Counted from the stretch's first letter, positions 43,367-52,997 are shown. The stretch: DNA of 62,846 nt from Gemmatimonadaceae bacterium (GCA_013361935.1 JABFXC010000029.1:1-62846); one strand, 5' to 3'. Notes: generated by a model from the letters alone, not told the origin. A program made the numbers and translations.

Positions 43367-45064
43367 CTATGGGAGCGCACGGCGTGGGACGTTCCGGAGA
43401 TCGGAGATCCGCAGCACGGGAAATTCCGCGCCGCGGGAGATCGCCTGGTCGAGCGCGTTCCAGGTCACGAGGCCGTCGTCGCTCTCGGGCTCGAGCAGAT
43501 ACACGGCGAGCGCGCCGAGCGCCTGCCCGGTCGGGACGATGGTCGTTCCCGCCGGCAAGTCGCGCCCGCGCTCGGCGAGCCAGTGGCCCGTGAGGGTGGT
43601 CTCGTAGTGTCCCTGGAAGATGCGACGCGCCCGGGCGATCGAGTCGACCACGAACGCGGTCGCGGGAAGCTCCGCGCGCCCGATGGTCTGCTCGAGGTAG
43701 AGTCCGTGCATTCGCAGCACGCGCACGACGTCGTCGTGGCCGGGGGCGATCGCGTAGGCGACGGGGACGTTCACCGTGAGCGCGGGCTCGAAGCGATCGT
43801 ACACGGCGAGCTGGAGGGTGCGATAGCGGCCGGTGCGCCGCATCCCTCGCGGGACTCCCGGCTCGGTGAGCTGCGTGCTGTCGGCGACGCGCTCCATCTC
43901 CTCGGCGGGAACTCCCATAGTGAATCGCGTCGTCGTCATGCGCGCGCGGATGGCGAGCGCCGACCCCGCGGCCGGACCTCTCACGCTTCGGCGCGACAGC
44001 CGCTCGAGCGACGCGCGGCGCTCGGCGGCGAGGGAAAGGATCTCGCGCACGAAGGCGTAGGTCGACTTCACCCGCCGCTCGAAGGGGTCGTGCGAGAACG
44101 CCTCGCTGAGAATCGCGGCACGCCCGCGCAGACCGTAGTAATTCGTGCCGAAGCGGGGGCGATGGTCGTACGTCTCCCAGGCGCGGATCGTCGTGTCCGC
44201 CGCGTCGCGACCGGCGACGGGGCCACCGAACATCCGCTCGTCGCGATCGAAGTTGCCGTAGTCGAAGGTCTCGAAGCCGTCGCGCGTGCGCATCCGCTCG
44301 CGAAGCACCGGCAGGAGCGAGTCGCGGACGAAGGGCGCCGCCTCGCCCACCGGCGCGAGCGGCGGCGCGTAGGTCAGCGCGTAGCCGTGGAAGCTCCCGT
44401 CCGTCGTGTGCAGGTCGACGAAGAGGTCCGGGTCCCACGCGTCGAAGGCGGCGAGCGAGGCGCGCGTCTCCGTCGCCTCCGCCTTCACGTAGTCGCGATT
44501 GAGGTCGAGCCCCTGCGCGTTGGCGCGGGTGCCGACCATCTCGGGGCCGTTCTGCTCCGTGCGGTTGCGTGCCTGCGGCGCGAAGCGCTCGTTCCCGTCG
44601 GCGTTGTAGATCGGGACCGCCACGAGCACGATCGAGTCGAGCACGTTCGGCTGCGACTCGGCGAGGAGGTCGCGGAGGAGCGCGAGCAGCGCCTCCTTTC
44701 CCTCGACCTCTCCGGCGTGGATGTTCGCCTGCACGTAGACCACGGGCCGGCCGAGCCGCCGCGCCTCGTCGGGCGTGTGGACGAGCGGACGCGAGGCCAC
44801 CGCATACGGGATCTCACGCCCCTCCGTCGTCCTGCCGATGCTGCCCAACGCGAGGGGCGTCCCCGACGACTGCAGCGCGTCGAGGAATCGCACGACGTCG
44901 TCGTAGGTCGAGGTCTCCTGATAGCTCGTCCGCTCGGCGCGCGTCATCACGATCGGCGCGGGGGGCGTGGTGATCGCGCTCCCGATCGCCGACCCGACGC
45001 TCTTCAGCGCCGCGCAGCCGGCGAGCGCGGCGGCGGCCCCGGCGAGAACGAGGCGGCCGCGCAT
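43367..45064 (-). CDS. M14-family zinc carboxypeptidase lipoprotein
   Basis: A 565-residue exported protein. The signal ends ALAGC, a lipobox. The M14 zinc site has NIHAGEVEGKEA (HxxE) and a later His in VDLHTTDGSFHG; the catalytic Glu would be in ILSEAFSHDPF. It removes C-terminal residues from peptides or amidated wall peptides. The ATG overlaps the stop of the S9 peptidase gene (TGATG), so both are made together and likely cooperate in extracellular protein digestion. The long C-terminal domain is of unknown role. Confidence 0.87.
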   Translation of the reverse strand: MRGRLVLAGAAAALAGCAALKSVGSAIGSAITTPPAPIVMTRAERTSYQETSTYDDVVRFLDALQSSGTPLALGSIGRTTEGREIPYAVASRPLVHTPDEARRLGRPVVYVQANIHAGEVEGKEALLALLRDLLAESQPNVLDSIVLVAVPIYNADGNERFAPQARNRTEQNGPEMVGTRANAQGLDLNRDYVKAEATETRASLAAFDAWDPDLFVDLHTTDGSFHGYALTYAPPLAPVGEAAPFVRDSLLPVLRERMRTRDGFETFDYGNFDRDERMFGGPVAGRDAADTTIRAWETYDHRPRFGTNYYGLRGRAAILSEAFSHDPFERRVKSTYAFVREILSLAAERRASLERLSRRSVRGPAAGSALAIRARMTTTRFTMGVPAEEMERVADSTQLTEPGVPRGMRRTGRYRTLQLAVYDRFEPALTVNVPVAYAIAPGHDDVVRVLRMHGLYLEQTIGRAELPATAFVVDSIARARRIFQGHYETTLTGHWLAERGRDLPAGTTIVPTGQALGALAVYLLEPESDDGLVTWNALDQAISRGAEFPVLRISDLRNVPRRALP

Positions 45065-47346
45065 CAGAGGTTCTCGCGGATGAAGCGGGTGAACGAGTCG
45101 TAGAGATGCGCCTGCGTATTCCCGCCGGAGATGGAGTGCGTCCGGTTCGGGTAGAGCAGCATCTGGAAGGGCTTCTGCGCCGCCTCGAGCTGGTTCGCGA
45201 GCTGGATGGAGTTCTGCGGGTGGACGTTGTCGTCGCCGGTGCCGAAGACGAGCATGAAGCGCGCGGTGAGCCCGTTCACGTGCACCTGCGGCGCCCCCTC
45301 GGTGTATCCGGCCGCATTCTCCTGGGGAATCCACATCATCCGCTCGGTGTAGATCGAGTCGTAGAGCCGCCAGTCGGTCACCGGCGCGACGGCGATCGCC
45401 GCCTTGAAGACGTCGCCGCCGAGGAAAGTGGTGAGCGAGGTGAGGAACCCGCCGTAGCTCCAGCCCCACATCCCGATGCGCCCGGCGTCCACCCACGGCT
45501 GCCTGCCGAGCCACTTCGCGGCGTCGATCTGATCGCGCGACTCGTACGTGCCGAGGTGGTACTGGGTGATCTTCCGGAAGTCGCGGCCGCGCCACGCCGC
45601 GCCGCGGTTGTCGACGCTCACGACGACGTAGCCGCGCTGCGCGAGGAGCATGTGCCAGAGCGCGCGCGTTCCGCCGTACTGGTCGTTCACCGTCGGCGCC
45701 GCCGGGCCGCCGTACACGTACATGAGCACGGGATGCTTCGCCGTGCTGTCGAAGCCCGCGGCGACGGTGCGCATCGCGTCGAGATTCGTCCCGTCGGGCA
45801 TCGGGATGCGGAAGAACTCCGTGCGCACGCCGGTCGCCGCGAGCCTCGCCTGGAGCTTCGCGTTGTCGGCGAGCACGCGGCGCGTCGTGAACGCCGGCAG
45901 CTCGACGAGCGTCGCCGTCGGTGCGCTGTTCGCCGTCGAGTGGAAGTCCACCGCCCAGCGCGCGCCGGGGGCGATGTTCATCGCATGCGCGCCGGGCGCG
46001 GTCGTCACGCGACGGACGCCGGCCTTCTTCAGCGACGCAGCGTAGACCTGCCGCTGCGTCGGCGTGGGCGCGGCCGCGATGAAGTAGACCTCGCCGCGCG
46101 CCTCGTCGGCGCCGAGCACCTCGAGCACGTCCATCCCGTTCTGCGTCAGCTGCCTGACGACGCGTCCCGAGCGGTCATACAGGAAGATCTGCCGCCACCC
46201 GCTCCTATCGGAGAGGAAGAGGAACTGGCGTCCCTTCCTCAGCCACGTCACGTCCTGCACGTCGACGTACGCGGAATCGGAGTCGGTCATGATCGTGCGC
46301 ACGCCGCCGCTCGCCGCGCTCGCCATCAGGAGGTCGACGCGATTCTGTCGGCGCGGCAGGCGGTGCACGACGAGGCTGTCGTTGCCGACCCACTCCATTC
46401 GCGCGAGGTAGACGCCGGTGTCCGCGCCCGTCTGCAGCCAGGTGGTCTTCGCGCTGGCGACGTCCATCACGCCCACGCGCACGCGGCTGTTCGGCTCGCC
46501 CGCCTTCGGGTAGCGGAGCACGGAGACGGTGGGATAGAGCGTGAGCTCGTTCACGAGCGGAAACGCGGGAACCGCGCTCTGGTCGAACCGCCAGTAGGCG
46601 ATGCGCTTGGAGTCCGGGCTCCAGCGGAAGGCGTCGCGCAGCCCGAGCTCCTCCTCGTACACCCAGTCGGTGGTCCCGTTGATGACGTCGGCGCTGCCGT
46701 CGGTGGTCAGCCGCTGCGTGCGGTGCGTCGCGAGGTCGGTGACGTAGAGATCGTTGTCGCTGACGAAGGCGACCTGCTTTCCGTCCGGTGAGAACTTCGC
46801 GAACATCTGCAGCCCCGCGCGCAGGGGCGCGGCGATGAAGCTCGGCACGTTCGACCGGCCGAGCGCGGGCTGCGCCGTGGTGTCGGTGCGCGAGGGCTGC
46901 GCCTGCATCTCGCTGACGACCGCGACGGGCGTGACCTTCCCGGTGGTGAAGTCGAGGACGTGGAACACGCCCCGCGTGTTGCTTCGCCAGACGCGCACGG
47001 AGCTGTGGAAGAGCAGCGCCTTGCTCTCGTCGTCGGAGAGCGCGATCTCCTCGATCTCGATGGGCTTTCCGTTCTCGTCGACGATCGACTTCGCGTCGGC
47101 GATCACCTGCCTCGCGCCGGTGAGCACGTCGACGCGCACGATGTCCATGCCGCCCCGCGGGTTCGCCGCGAGATCGAGAAACGATCGCCCGTCCTTCAGC
47201 CAGTGGACGTCGGGCAGGGGCGCCGAGCGGAACTCGCCCTTTCTGAAGATCGCGTCGACGGTGATGGAGGTGTCGGCGGGCTGCTGCGCGGCGAGCGACG
47301 GCGCGGCGCCGAGGAGGGCGAGAACGAGGAGCGCGGGACGGGGCAT
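45064..47346 (-). CDS. exported S9 (dipeptidyl-peptidase IV-type) serine peptidase
   Basis: A 760-residue protein with a signal peptide (LVLALLGAAPSLA, then AQQPAD). An eight-blade propeller (to about residue 510) is followed by the alpha/beta hydrolase domain with the nucleophile in MWGWSYGGFLT (GxSxGG), Asp in FGTGDDNVH and His in PNRTHSISGG. It cleaves dipeptides from the N-termini of peptides, probably Xaa-Pro, in the periplasm. It is coupled to the M14 peptidase. Upstream lies a 1.1-kb repeat region. Confidence 0.92.
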   Translation of the reverse strand: MPRPALLVLALLGAAPSLAAQQPADTSITVDAIFRKGEFRSAPLPDVHWLKDGRSFLDLAANPRGGMDIVRVDVLTGARQVIADAKSIVDENGKPIEIEEIALSDDESKALLFHSSVRVWRSNTRGVFHVLDFTTGKVTPVAVVSEMQAQPSRTDTTAQPALGRSNVPSFIAAPLRAGLQMFAKFSPDGKQVAFVSDNDLYVTDLATHRTQRLTTDGSADVINGTTDWVYEEELGLRDAFRWSPDSKRIAYWRFDQSAVPAFPLVNELTLYPTVSVLRYPKAGEPNSRVRVGVMDVASAKTTWLQTGADTGVYLARMEWVGNDSLVVHRLPRRQNRVDLLMASAASGGVRTIMTDSDSAYVDVQDVTWLRKGRQFLFLSDRSGWRQIFLYDRSGRVVRQLTQNGMDVLEVLGADEARGEVYFIAAAPTPTQRQVYAASLKKAGVRRVTTAPGAHAMNIAPGARWAVDFHSTANSAPTATLVELPAFTTRRVLADNAKLQARLAATGVRTEFFRIPMPDGTNLDAMRTVAAGFDSTAKHPVLMYVYGGPAAPTVNDQYGGTRALWHMLLAQRGYVVVSVDNRGAAWRGRDFRKITQYHLGTYESRDQIDAAKWLGRQPWVDAGRIGMWGWSYGGFLTSLTTFLGGDVFKAAIAVAPVTDWRLYDSIYTERMMWIPQENAAGYTEGAPQVHVNGLTARFMLVFGTGDDNVHPQNSIQLANQLEAAQKPFQMLLYPNRTHSISGGNTQAHLYDSFTRFIRENL

Positions 47347-47456
47347 GATGGGGAGCGAGGTGAGAACTCTCTAAGCTAGAGCGACGGCGGCTGTTTGGCA
47401 GGTCGGGAATTGCATCGGATCTCGCCACAGCGAGCCGGCTCGGCGAACCGCGCTGG

Positions 47457-48170
47457 CTGTGAACTACGGAGGCGGATCGGGCGGATCGACGCGGATCTTT
47501 TGGACTGTCGACCGGCGGTGAATGACAGCGAGCCGGGGAGGAGCGGAGGCTCGGTGCGTGGCTGCAGACTCTGTCGCGGGTCGCGTCGGGGCTCGTCGCG
47601 AGGACTGGCATCGCGCGGTTTGGGCAGGAAGCACGGCGGAAGCACTGCCCTCGTCAAGAACTGCGGAAGGGGTCCTCTTCGAGCGACCCTCACAATGCTA
47701 CGAGCCCGAAAGCTGTGTTGGGGCATGCGGGGCGAGACCATCTCGCCATGCATGCCCCAAATCAGATCCCGGCTCGTGCGAGTAGAATCTTCCGCCCTTC
47801 TTCCGCCGTGCTTGTGTAGTTCTTCCCGGAAAAACCGCGCGATCTCCCCGCCGAGACCGAACACCACGCGACCCGCGAGAATGCCCGCCGAGAGTCCCCG
47901 CGATCGCCGCGGAGCTTCCTCACCTGCTGCTCGGCGGTGAATGACAGGGAGCCGTGGAGTTACGGGAGGTGCCATGGTGCCGAGCCCCCAGCCCCTGCGA
48001 ACGCCTCCCCCGGCCTCCCCGGCTCCCTGTTACATACAGCCGAGGCCATGAACGATCCGGAGGCCGACCAGGCGCGATCATCTCACCCGGCGCGCCCCAA
48101 AAAAAACAATTCAGCAGCAGTATCCGCGTCGATCCGCCCGATCCGCCTCGATCCGCGTGAGTAGTTCACC
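47457..48170. repeat. nested composite of inverted repeats
   Basis: The 1.08-kb gap 47347-48425 has no credible gene. It holds concentric inverted repeats: outer arms with GGCGGATCGGGCGGATCGAC (47473-47492) and its complement (about 48127-48147), both next to GTGAACTAC; a middle pair around GAGCCGGGGAGG; an inner pair 47566-47640 with 47790-47880 (TCGCGGGTCGCGT...ATCGCGCGGTTT, GCACGGCGGAAG); and a central hairpin at 47717-47760 (GGGGCATGC...GCATGCCCC). A GGCGGTGAATGACAG block occurs twice as a direct repeat (47514, 47932). The inner unit recurs at 57526-57584. A GCCTAACG octamer lies at 48283, in the remaining plain part before the next gene. Confidence 0.7.
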
Positions 48171-48425
48171 GCCACGATCCCGGCCCGCCGAGTACGAGGC
48201 CAGTAACGCGCGCGGAGCGTTCCGATGCCCGGACGCGTCAGCCGCGAGCCTGCCACCGCCTCACCCGGGCTCGCCCCATCGGGCCTAACGTCACATGGCG
48301 TAACGACTTGGCGGGGACTCGCGCCGCTCGCTCGCGACGGGATGCTCCTCGGGTGTCGCGTTCCTTCGGATTGACGGCCTCGCATTCCGGTCGAATGTTT
48401 GTGCTTCCTCATTCCCCGGTAGCAC

Positions 48426-50402
48426 ATGCGTCGCACGCTGCTCGCTCTTCCTGCACTCGCGGTCTTCGCAGTCTCCCTGCACGCCCAGGCTCCGAAGATC
48501 ACCCCCAAGGGTGACCCGTCCGTCCGGAACGACACGATCTACTCCCTCGCCGTGAAGGCGGAGGACTATCCCGAGGAAGGGTTCATCTACCTCCTCGACG
48601 ACGGCGTGGTCCGCTACGAGAGCGACGGCCGCGGCACCACCACCTACCGGCAGGTCGTGCAGATCCTCACCGAGGACGACGTCGAGAACTGGTCGGAGCG
48701 CCGCTTCTCCTGGGCGCCCGAACGGGAGAAGCTGACCGTCAACTGGATTCGCGTCGTGAAGCCGAACGGCGAGGTGGTCGCCGCGAAGCCGACGATCGAG
48801 CAGAAGTCGGACGTGCCTGCGTCGACCTCGTCGCCGGTGTACGAGCAGCGCAAGGTGCTCCGCTACTCGCTGAGCGGGGTCGCCCCGGGGACGCTCGTCG
48901 ACTTCAGCTACACGCGCGAGCGGCTCAAGCCGTACCTGCCGGGTGACTTCTACGACTCGTGGAGCGTGACGATGGGGCGCACGACGCGCCGCTCGCGCTA
49001 CATCGTCGACGTCCCCGCCTCGATGAAGCTGAAGATCCGCGAGCGGGCGCTGAACTTCGCGCGCACCGAGCGCGAGGCCGGCGGGCGGCGCGTCTACACC
49101 TGGGCGACCAAGGACATCGCTCGCGTCCGCCCCGAGCCCTTCGCCGCCGACTCGAACGACGTCTACATGAGCGTCGCGATCGCCGCGCCCATGGACTGGA
49201 GCACGATCGGCGCGTGGTACGCCGGGCTTGCGAAGGACCACTACGCCATCACGCCCGATATCCGGAAGGTGCTCGACACGGTCGTCGCGAAGGCGAAGAC
49301 GGCGGACGACACCCTCCGCGCGGTGCACCGCTGGGTGGCGCAGGACTTCCGCTACGTGTCGGTCGCGCTCGGCATCGGCGGCTACCAGCCGCGCACGCCG
49401 GCCGAGATGTTCGCGCGCAAGTTCGGCGACTGCAAGGACAAGGCGACGATGTTCGTCGCCGCGGCGCGCGCGTTAGGCATCACCGCCTATCCGGTGCTCC
49501 TCAGCGCCGGGGGCGGCGTCGACACGACCATGGCGTCGATCGACCAGTTCAACCACGCGATCGCCGCCGTGAAGCGGCCCGACGGGAAGTACCTCTACCT
49601 CGACCTCACGTCCGAGCTCACCCCGGTCGGCTCGCTCCCCTACGGAGAGCAGGGCGAGTTCGGGATCGTCGTCCACGACGACGGCCTCACCGAGCAGATC
49701 CGCTTCCCCCTCGACTCGATCGAGCGCAACGCGAGCGAGATGCACATCACCGGCGAGCTCGGCGCCGACGGCCGCTTCAACGGCCGCTACGTCGAGACGG
49801 GCACGGGCACGCGCCAGTATCCGCTCCGCGGGATGTTCACGACCCCGCTCGACTCGACGCAGAAGGCCAACGTCTCCCGCGCGATCGCGACCGGGATCTT
49901 CCGCGGCGCGAGCGGGGACAGCCTCACCGGCTTCGAGGGGAAGAACCTGCAGGCGGAGCCGCGGGTGACCCTGAAGGTGCGCAACGGGATGGCGTCGAAG
50001 CGCTCCGGCGACACCGACATCCTCACCGTGCCGATCGGCGGGCTGAGTGGGTGGGCGGAGAACATGGTCAACAACCTCGAGGAGCGCGGCGAGCGCCGCT
50101 TCCCGATCGACGTCGCCGCGATCATCGGCCCGATCACGAGCTTCAGCGAGTTCCGCGTCACCCTTCCCGAAGGATGGAAGGCGCGCGTCCCCCAGAACGT
50201 CACCGCCGACGGCCCCTTCGGCCTCTACGAGGCGAAGTACGCGCAGAACGGCCGCGACCTCGTGATCTCGCGCCGCCTCCGCGGCCGCACCGGCGTCCTT
50301 CCCAAGGAGCGCATCGAGGACCTGAAGTCCTGGCTCCGTCAGGTGGCGACCGACGACGTGCGGTTCATCGTGCTCGAGCATCCGGCGGCGTCGGGGAACT
50401 GA
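48426..50402 (+). CDS. exported DUF3857/transglutaminase-like protein
   Basis: A 658-residue protein with a signal peptide (LLALPALAVFAVSLHA, then QAPK). A DUF3857 domain (about 35-230) is followed by a transglutaminase-like core with Cys in KFGDCKDKATM, His in QFNHAIAAV and Asp in LYLDLTSE; these form the Cys-His-Asp triad. A beta-rich C-terminal domain follows. Such proteins are common in Bacteroidota and related phyla and may be periplasmic peptidases; the substrate is unknown. No clear ribosome site precedes the ATG. One octamer (complement) is read as Ala-Leu-Gly. Confidence 0.87.
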   Translation: MRRTLLALPALAVFAVSLHAQAPKITPKGDPSVRNDTIYSLAVKAEDYPEEGFIYLLDDGVVRYESDGRGTTTYRQVVQILTEDDVENWSERRFSWAPEREKLTVNWIRVVKPNGEVVAAKPTIEQKSDVPASTSSPVYEQRKVLRYSLSGVAPGTLVDFSYTRERLKPYLPGDFYDSWSVTMGRTTRRSRYIVDVPASMKLKIRERALNFARTEREAGGRRVYTWATKDIARVRPEPFAADSNDVYMSVAIAAPMDWSTIGAWYAGLAKDHYAITPDIRKVLDTVVAKAKTADDTLRAVHRWVAQDFRYVSVALGIGGYQPRTPAEMFARKFGDCKDKATMFVAAARALGITAYPVLLSAGGGVDTTMASIDQFNHAIAAVKRPDGKYLYLDLTSELTPVGSLPYGEQGEFGIVVHDDGLTEQIRFPLDSIERNASEMHITGELGADGRFNGRYVETGTGTRQYPLRGMFTTPLDSTQKANVSRAIATGIFRGASGDSLTGFEGKNLQAEPRVTLKVRNGMASKRSGDTDILTVPIGGLSGWAENMVNNLEERGERRFPIDVAAIIGPITSFSEFRVTLPEGWKARVPQNVTADGPFGLYEAKYAQNGRDLVISRRLRGRTGVLPKERIEDLKSWLRQVATDDVRFIVLEHPAASGN

Positions 50403-50405
50403 GCG

Positions 50406-50466
50406 CGGGTGCCGGGTCCCGGGTGCCGGGTTACTGGCCCCCGGAACCCGGCACCTGGCACCCCCT
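50406..50466. repeat. intergenic palindrome, family B copy 2
   Basis: GGGTGCCGGGTCCCGGGTGC and GGGTT pair with AACCCGGCACC and TGGCACCC. It fills the gap between converging genes and includes part of the stop codon of the minus-strand gene (50465-50467). Confidence 0.75.
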
Positions 50467-50737
50467 ACCGCAGGAACCGCGTCGCCAGCTGCTCGAGCCT
50501 GTCGTCGCCGGATTTGATCGCGCGGTCGCGGATCTTCCGCACGTGCGCGTGCAGCTTCGGCTCGCCCCAGTAGTAGCCGGTCGCCTGTTCGGCGCTCTCC
50601 GTCTCGCCGGCGCGCGCGGCCTCGAGCAGCGCGGCGGCTGCGGCCGCGTCGTAGCCCGGGTCGTCGCGGTCGGGGAGACCGTAGCCGCGCCGCGGCGCGC
50701 TGCCCCCGGCGTCCTCGTTGACGAATGCGCGTGACAT
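50465..50737 (-). CDS. small hypothetical protein
   Basis: A 90-residue soluble, charged protein (MSRAFVNEDAGGSAP...). The first half is Gly/Ala/Asp-rich with YGLPDRDDPGYDAAAA, the second half helical with EQATGYYWGEPKLHAHVRK. I recognise no family for sure; the layout resembles short conserved proteins found beside transglutaminase-like genes, but this is weak. No partner is coupled; it starts 37 bp after the CPBP gene stop upstream. Confidence 0.55.
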   Translation of the reverse strand: MSRAFVNEDAGGSAPRRGYGLPDRDDPGYDAAAAAALLEAARAGETESAEQATGYYWGEPKLHAHVRKIRDRAIKSGDDRLEQLATRFLR

Positions 50738-50774
50738 CGTGCCTTACGGATGGGCAAGGCGGATGCCGGGGGCG

Positions 50775-51452
50775 TCAGCGCGCGGCCTGGCTCATCGCGG
50801 CGAGCGCCGCGAAGGCGAAGGCGTCCTGCAGGGCATGCGCGACGATCACCGGCCATACGCGCCGCGACATCGCGTAGTAGACGGTGAACACGAGGCCGAG
50901 GGGGAAGACGCCTACCACCGCGAGCCCGCCCTGGTACGCGTGGATCGCCGTGCGCAGCCCGAGGCTCACCGCGCAGGCGCGGCCCTTTCCGATGCGCCTG
51001 CCGAGCGCGGTGACCCCGTAGGCGAGCCAGAGAAACTCCTCGAACACCGCGTTCAGGATCGACACCGCGAGCATCACCGGCCGCGTGAGCGCGATGGTCA
51101 GTGGCGGCGGGTCGAGCGTCTTCGCGTAGCCGGCGTTGACGAGCGTGACGATCCCGAACGACGCGGCGAGCGCGAGCGTCGTGACGAACCAGAGCCCGAC
51201 CCCGCGCACGACGTCTATCGGCCCCGCGGGCTCGGTCAGCGCGTCCACCCGCCACCCTCGCCAGCGCAGCCAGGGGACGAGCGCGATCGCGAAGACCCCC
51301 TCGACGACGAGCGTCCCGAGCGCGGCCTTGTCGTCGAGCCGGAGATCGAGCTCGCCGAGCGAAACGCCACGCCACCAGCTCGCGAGAAAGAACCCGACGA
51401 CGACGAGGAAGACCAGCCAGGGCTCGAGCGCGTCGGAGATGACGCGCTTCAC
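50775..51452 (-). CDS. CPBP-family intramembrane glutamic protease
   Basis: A 225-residue polytopic protein of the CAAX protease/bacteriocin-processing family. The motif FEEFLWLAYG carries the two catalytic Glu residues (family EExxxR, here followed by Trp and later Arg in TAIHAYQGG), and HALQDAFAF supplies the second conserved His/Asp-type motif. It acts within the inner membrane; substrates are unknown. The GTG at 51452 overlaps the DinB stop (GTGA), so it is the last gene of a four-gene coupled run. Confidence 0.82.
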   Translation of the reverse strand: MKRVISDALEPWLVFLVVVGFFLASWWRGVSLGELDLRLDDKAALGTLVVEGVFAIALVPWLRWRGWRVDALTEPAGPIDVVRGVGLWFVTTLALAASFGIVTLVNAGYAKTLDPPPLTIALTRPVMLAVSILNAVFEEFLWLAYGVTALGRRIGKGRACAVSLGLRTAIHAYQGGLAVVGVFPLGLVFTVYYAMSRRVWPVIVAHALQDAFAFAALAAMSQAAR

Positions 51453-52018
51453 CCGCGCACCGCGTCGGCGATCTCGCGGATCTGGGCCGCGTGCCGCTCC
51501 TCGTGCCAGGCGAGGAAGAGCGTCCACTGGTACATGTCGAGCGGCCCGAGGACGTTGTGCGGCAGGACGACGCTGCCTAACGCGAGCCCGTTCGCGGCGA
51601 GCAGCCCGGCGCGCACCGCGGCGCGGCTCTCGCCCAGCGCGGCGAGCGCCTCGGCGGCGCTCGCCCCGGCGGTCGGCCGGACGATCTCCGGCGCCTCGAG
51701 CCGCCGCGAGCGATCGGTCACCTTCGTCCGATCGAGCCGATCGAGCACCGACGACGTCTCGGTCTCGCGCGGCGTTCCGCGCTCCTTCGCCTCGGCGACG
51801 ACCTTCTGAAGGCGGCGCGCGAAGCCCGCGTCGACCCGGTGCAGGTGGTCGAGCACCTCGCCCACCGTCCAGTGGCCCTCGCCGACACGCCGGTCGCGCG
51901 CGTCCTCGGGCACGCGCGCGACCGCCATCGTCACCGCGGCGCGGGACTCGTCGAGCAGCTCGAGGAGCTCGGCGATGCGCGGGTGCGCCGCGCGCTCGCT
52001 CGCCGGGTCAGGCGACAC
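51449..52018 (-). CDS. DinB-family protein
   Basis: A 189-residue four-helix protein. VGEVLDHLHRVDAGFARRL and a C-terminal WHEERHAAQIREI provide the three histidines of the DinB/YfiT metal site. These are thiol-S-transferase or hydrolase-like enzymes of varied role. The GTG at 52018 gives an 11-bp overlap with the hemolysin III stop; a longer start at 52054 is possible but adds an odd Arg-rich tail. One GCCTAACG octamer is read as Ala-Leu-Gly. Confidence 0.8.
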   Translation of the reverse strand: MSPDPASERAAHPRIAELLELLDESRAAVTMAVARVPEDARDRRVGEGHWTVGEVLDHLHRVDAGFARRLQKVVAEAKERGTPRETETSSVLDRLDRTKVTDRSRRLEAPEIVRPTAGASAAEALAALGESRAAVRAGLLAANGLALGSVVLPHNVLGPLDMYQWTLFLAWHEERHAAQIREIADAVRG

Positions 52019-52679
52019 GCGGCGATCCCGTGTACCCGAGCACGGCGACGACATGGCAGACGCTCCCCGTCGCGACGAAGAGGTGCCAGATCGCGTGGCC
52101 GTAGCGGATGCGCTCGTCCCACACGAAGAAGAGGACGCCCGCGGTGTAGGCGAGCCCGCCAGCGAGGATCCACGCGATCCCCGCGAAGCTGATGCGCTCG
52201 AGCAGCGGCCGCGCCGCGACGATCCCGATCCATCCCATCAGCAGGTACACCGCCGTCGAGAGCCGCGCCCAGCGGAAGCCGAGCGTCGACTTGGCCACGA
52301 TCCCCGCGGCGGCGAGCGCCCACACGATGGCGAGCAGCGACCAGCCCCACGGCCCGCGCAGTGGCCCGAGCAGAAAGGGCGTGTACGTCCCGGCGATCAG
52401 CGCGTAGATCGCCGAGTGGTCGATGACGCGGAAGACGTCCTTGGCGCGCGACCGCGGCAGCGCGTGATAGAGCGTCGACGCCGTGTAGAGCAGGACGAGG
52501 GAGCTCCCGAAGATCGCGGCGCTGGTGACGCGCCACGCGTCTCCCTGCCGCGCCGCGGCGACGATCAGCAGGGGCAGCGCGACGATGCTCGCGGCGAGCC
52601 CCATGCCGTGCGTGATGCTGCTCGCGATCTCCTCGCCTAACGTCTGCGGGCGCGACTCGGTGGTGGGCACGGGGGTCAC
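52008..52679 (-). CDS. hemolysin III family (PAQR-like) membrane protein
   Basis: A 223-residue, seven-helix protein. SSITHGMGLAASIVALPLL, TASTLYHALPRS, IDHSAIYALIAGTYTPF and YGHAIWHLFVATGSVCHV carry the conserved His, Ser and Asp residues of the PAQR/YqfA fold. Bacterial members are inner-membrane proteins of unclear activity, possibly ceramidase-like hydrolases. The GTG at 52679 overlaps the DUF1330 stop (GTGA). One octamer is read as Thr-Leu-Gly. Confidence 0.88.
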   Translation of the reverse strand: MTPVPTTESRPQTLGEEIASSITHGMGLAASIVALPLLIVAAARQGDAWRVTSAAIFGSSLVLLYTASTLYHALPRSRAKDVFRVIDHSAIYALIAGTYTPFLLGPLRGPWGWSLLAIVWALAAAGIVAKSTLGFRWARLSTAVYLLMGWIGIVAARPLLERISFAGIAWILAGGLAYTAGVLFFVWDERIRYGHAIWHLFVATGSVCHVVAVLGYTGSPRVA

Positions 52680-52984
52680 CTGACGACGGTGCCGGGCGGA
52701 AGGCCCTCGAGAAGCACCATGTTCGTTCGCGCCGATCGCTGCCGGAGCGCCTTCCCCTCGGCGTACTCCTCGCTCGCCCACCACGCCTTCGCGCGGTCGA
52801 CGTCGGGGAACTCGAGGATCACGAGCCGCGTCGGGCTCCAGTCTCCCTCGAGCACCTCCGTCCGCCCGCCGCGCGCGATGTACCTGCCGCCGTACTGCGC
52901 GATCGACGCCGGCGCGAGCGTCTTGTAGTGGTCGTAGGTGCGCGCGTCCTGCACCTCGATGTCGACGACGATGTATGCGGCCAT
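52676..52984 (-). CDS. DUF1330 family protein
   Basis: A 102-residue dimeric ferredoxin-like (alpha/beta barrel) protein: AAYIVVDIEVQDARTYDHYK, GGRYIARGG, RLVILEFPDVDRAKAWW. The function of DUF1330 is unknown. It heads the coupled run DUF1330, hemolysin III, DinB, CPBP. TAGAAT lies 7 bp before the ATG and no ribosome site is seen, so translation may be leaderless. Confidence 0.88.
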   Translation of the reverse strand: MAAYIVVDIEVQDARTYDHYKTLAPASIAQYGGRYIARGGRTEVLEGDWSPTRLVILEFPDVDRAKAWWASEEYAEGKALRQRSARTNMVLLEGLPPGTVVR

Positions 52985-52991
52985 GCATGAA

Positions 52992-52997
52992 ATTCTA
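52992..52997 (-). promoter_or_regulatory. possible -10 box for a leaderless transcript
   Basis: TAGAAT on the minus strand, 7 bp before the ATG at 52984, in a locally AT-rich spot. No -35 match at normal spacing. This is the best of four such cases in the window. Confidence 0.38.

Noticed and set aside
47376..47975. 199-codon minus-strand ORF in the nested repeat region
   Set aside because: It runs through both arms of the inverted repeats, has biased composition, and no ribosome site or family motif.
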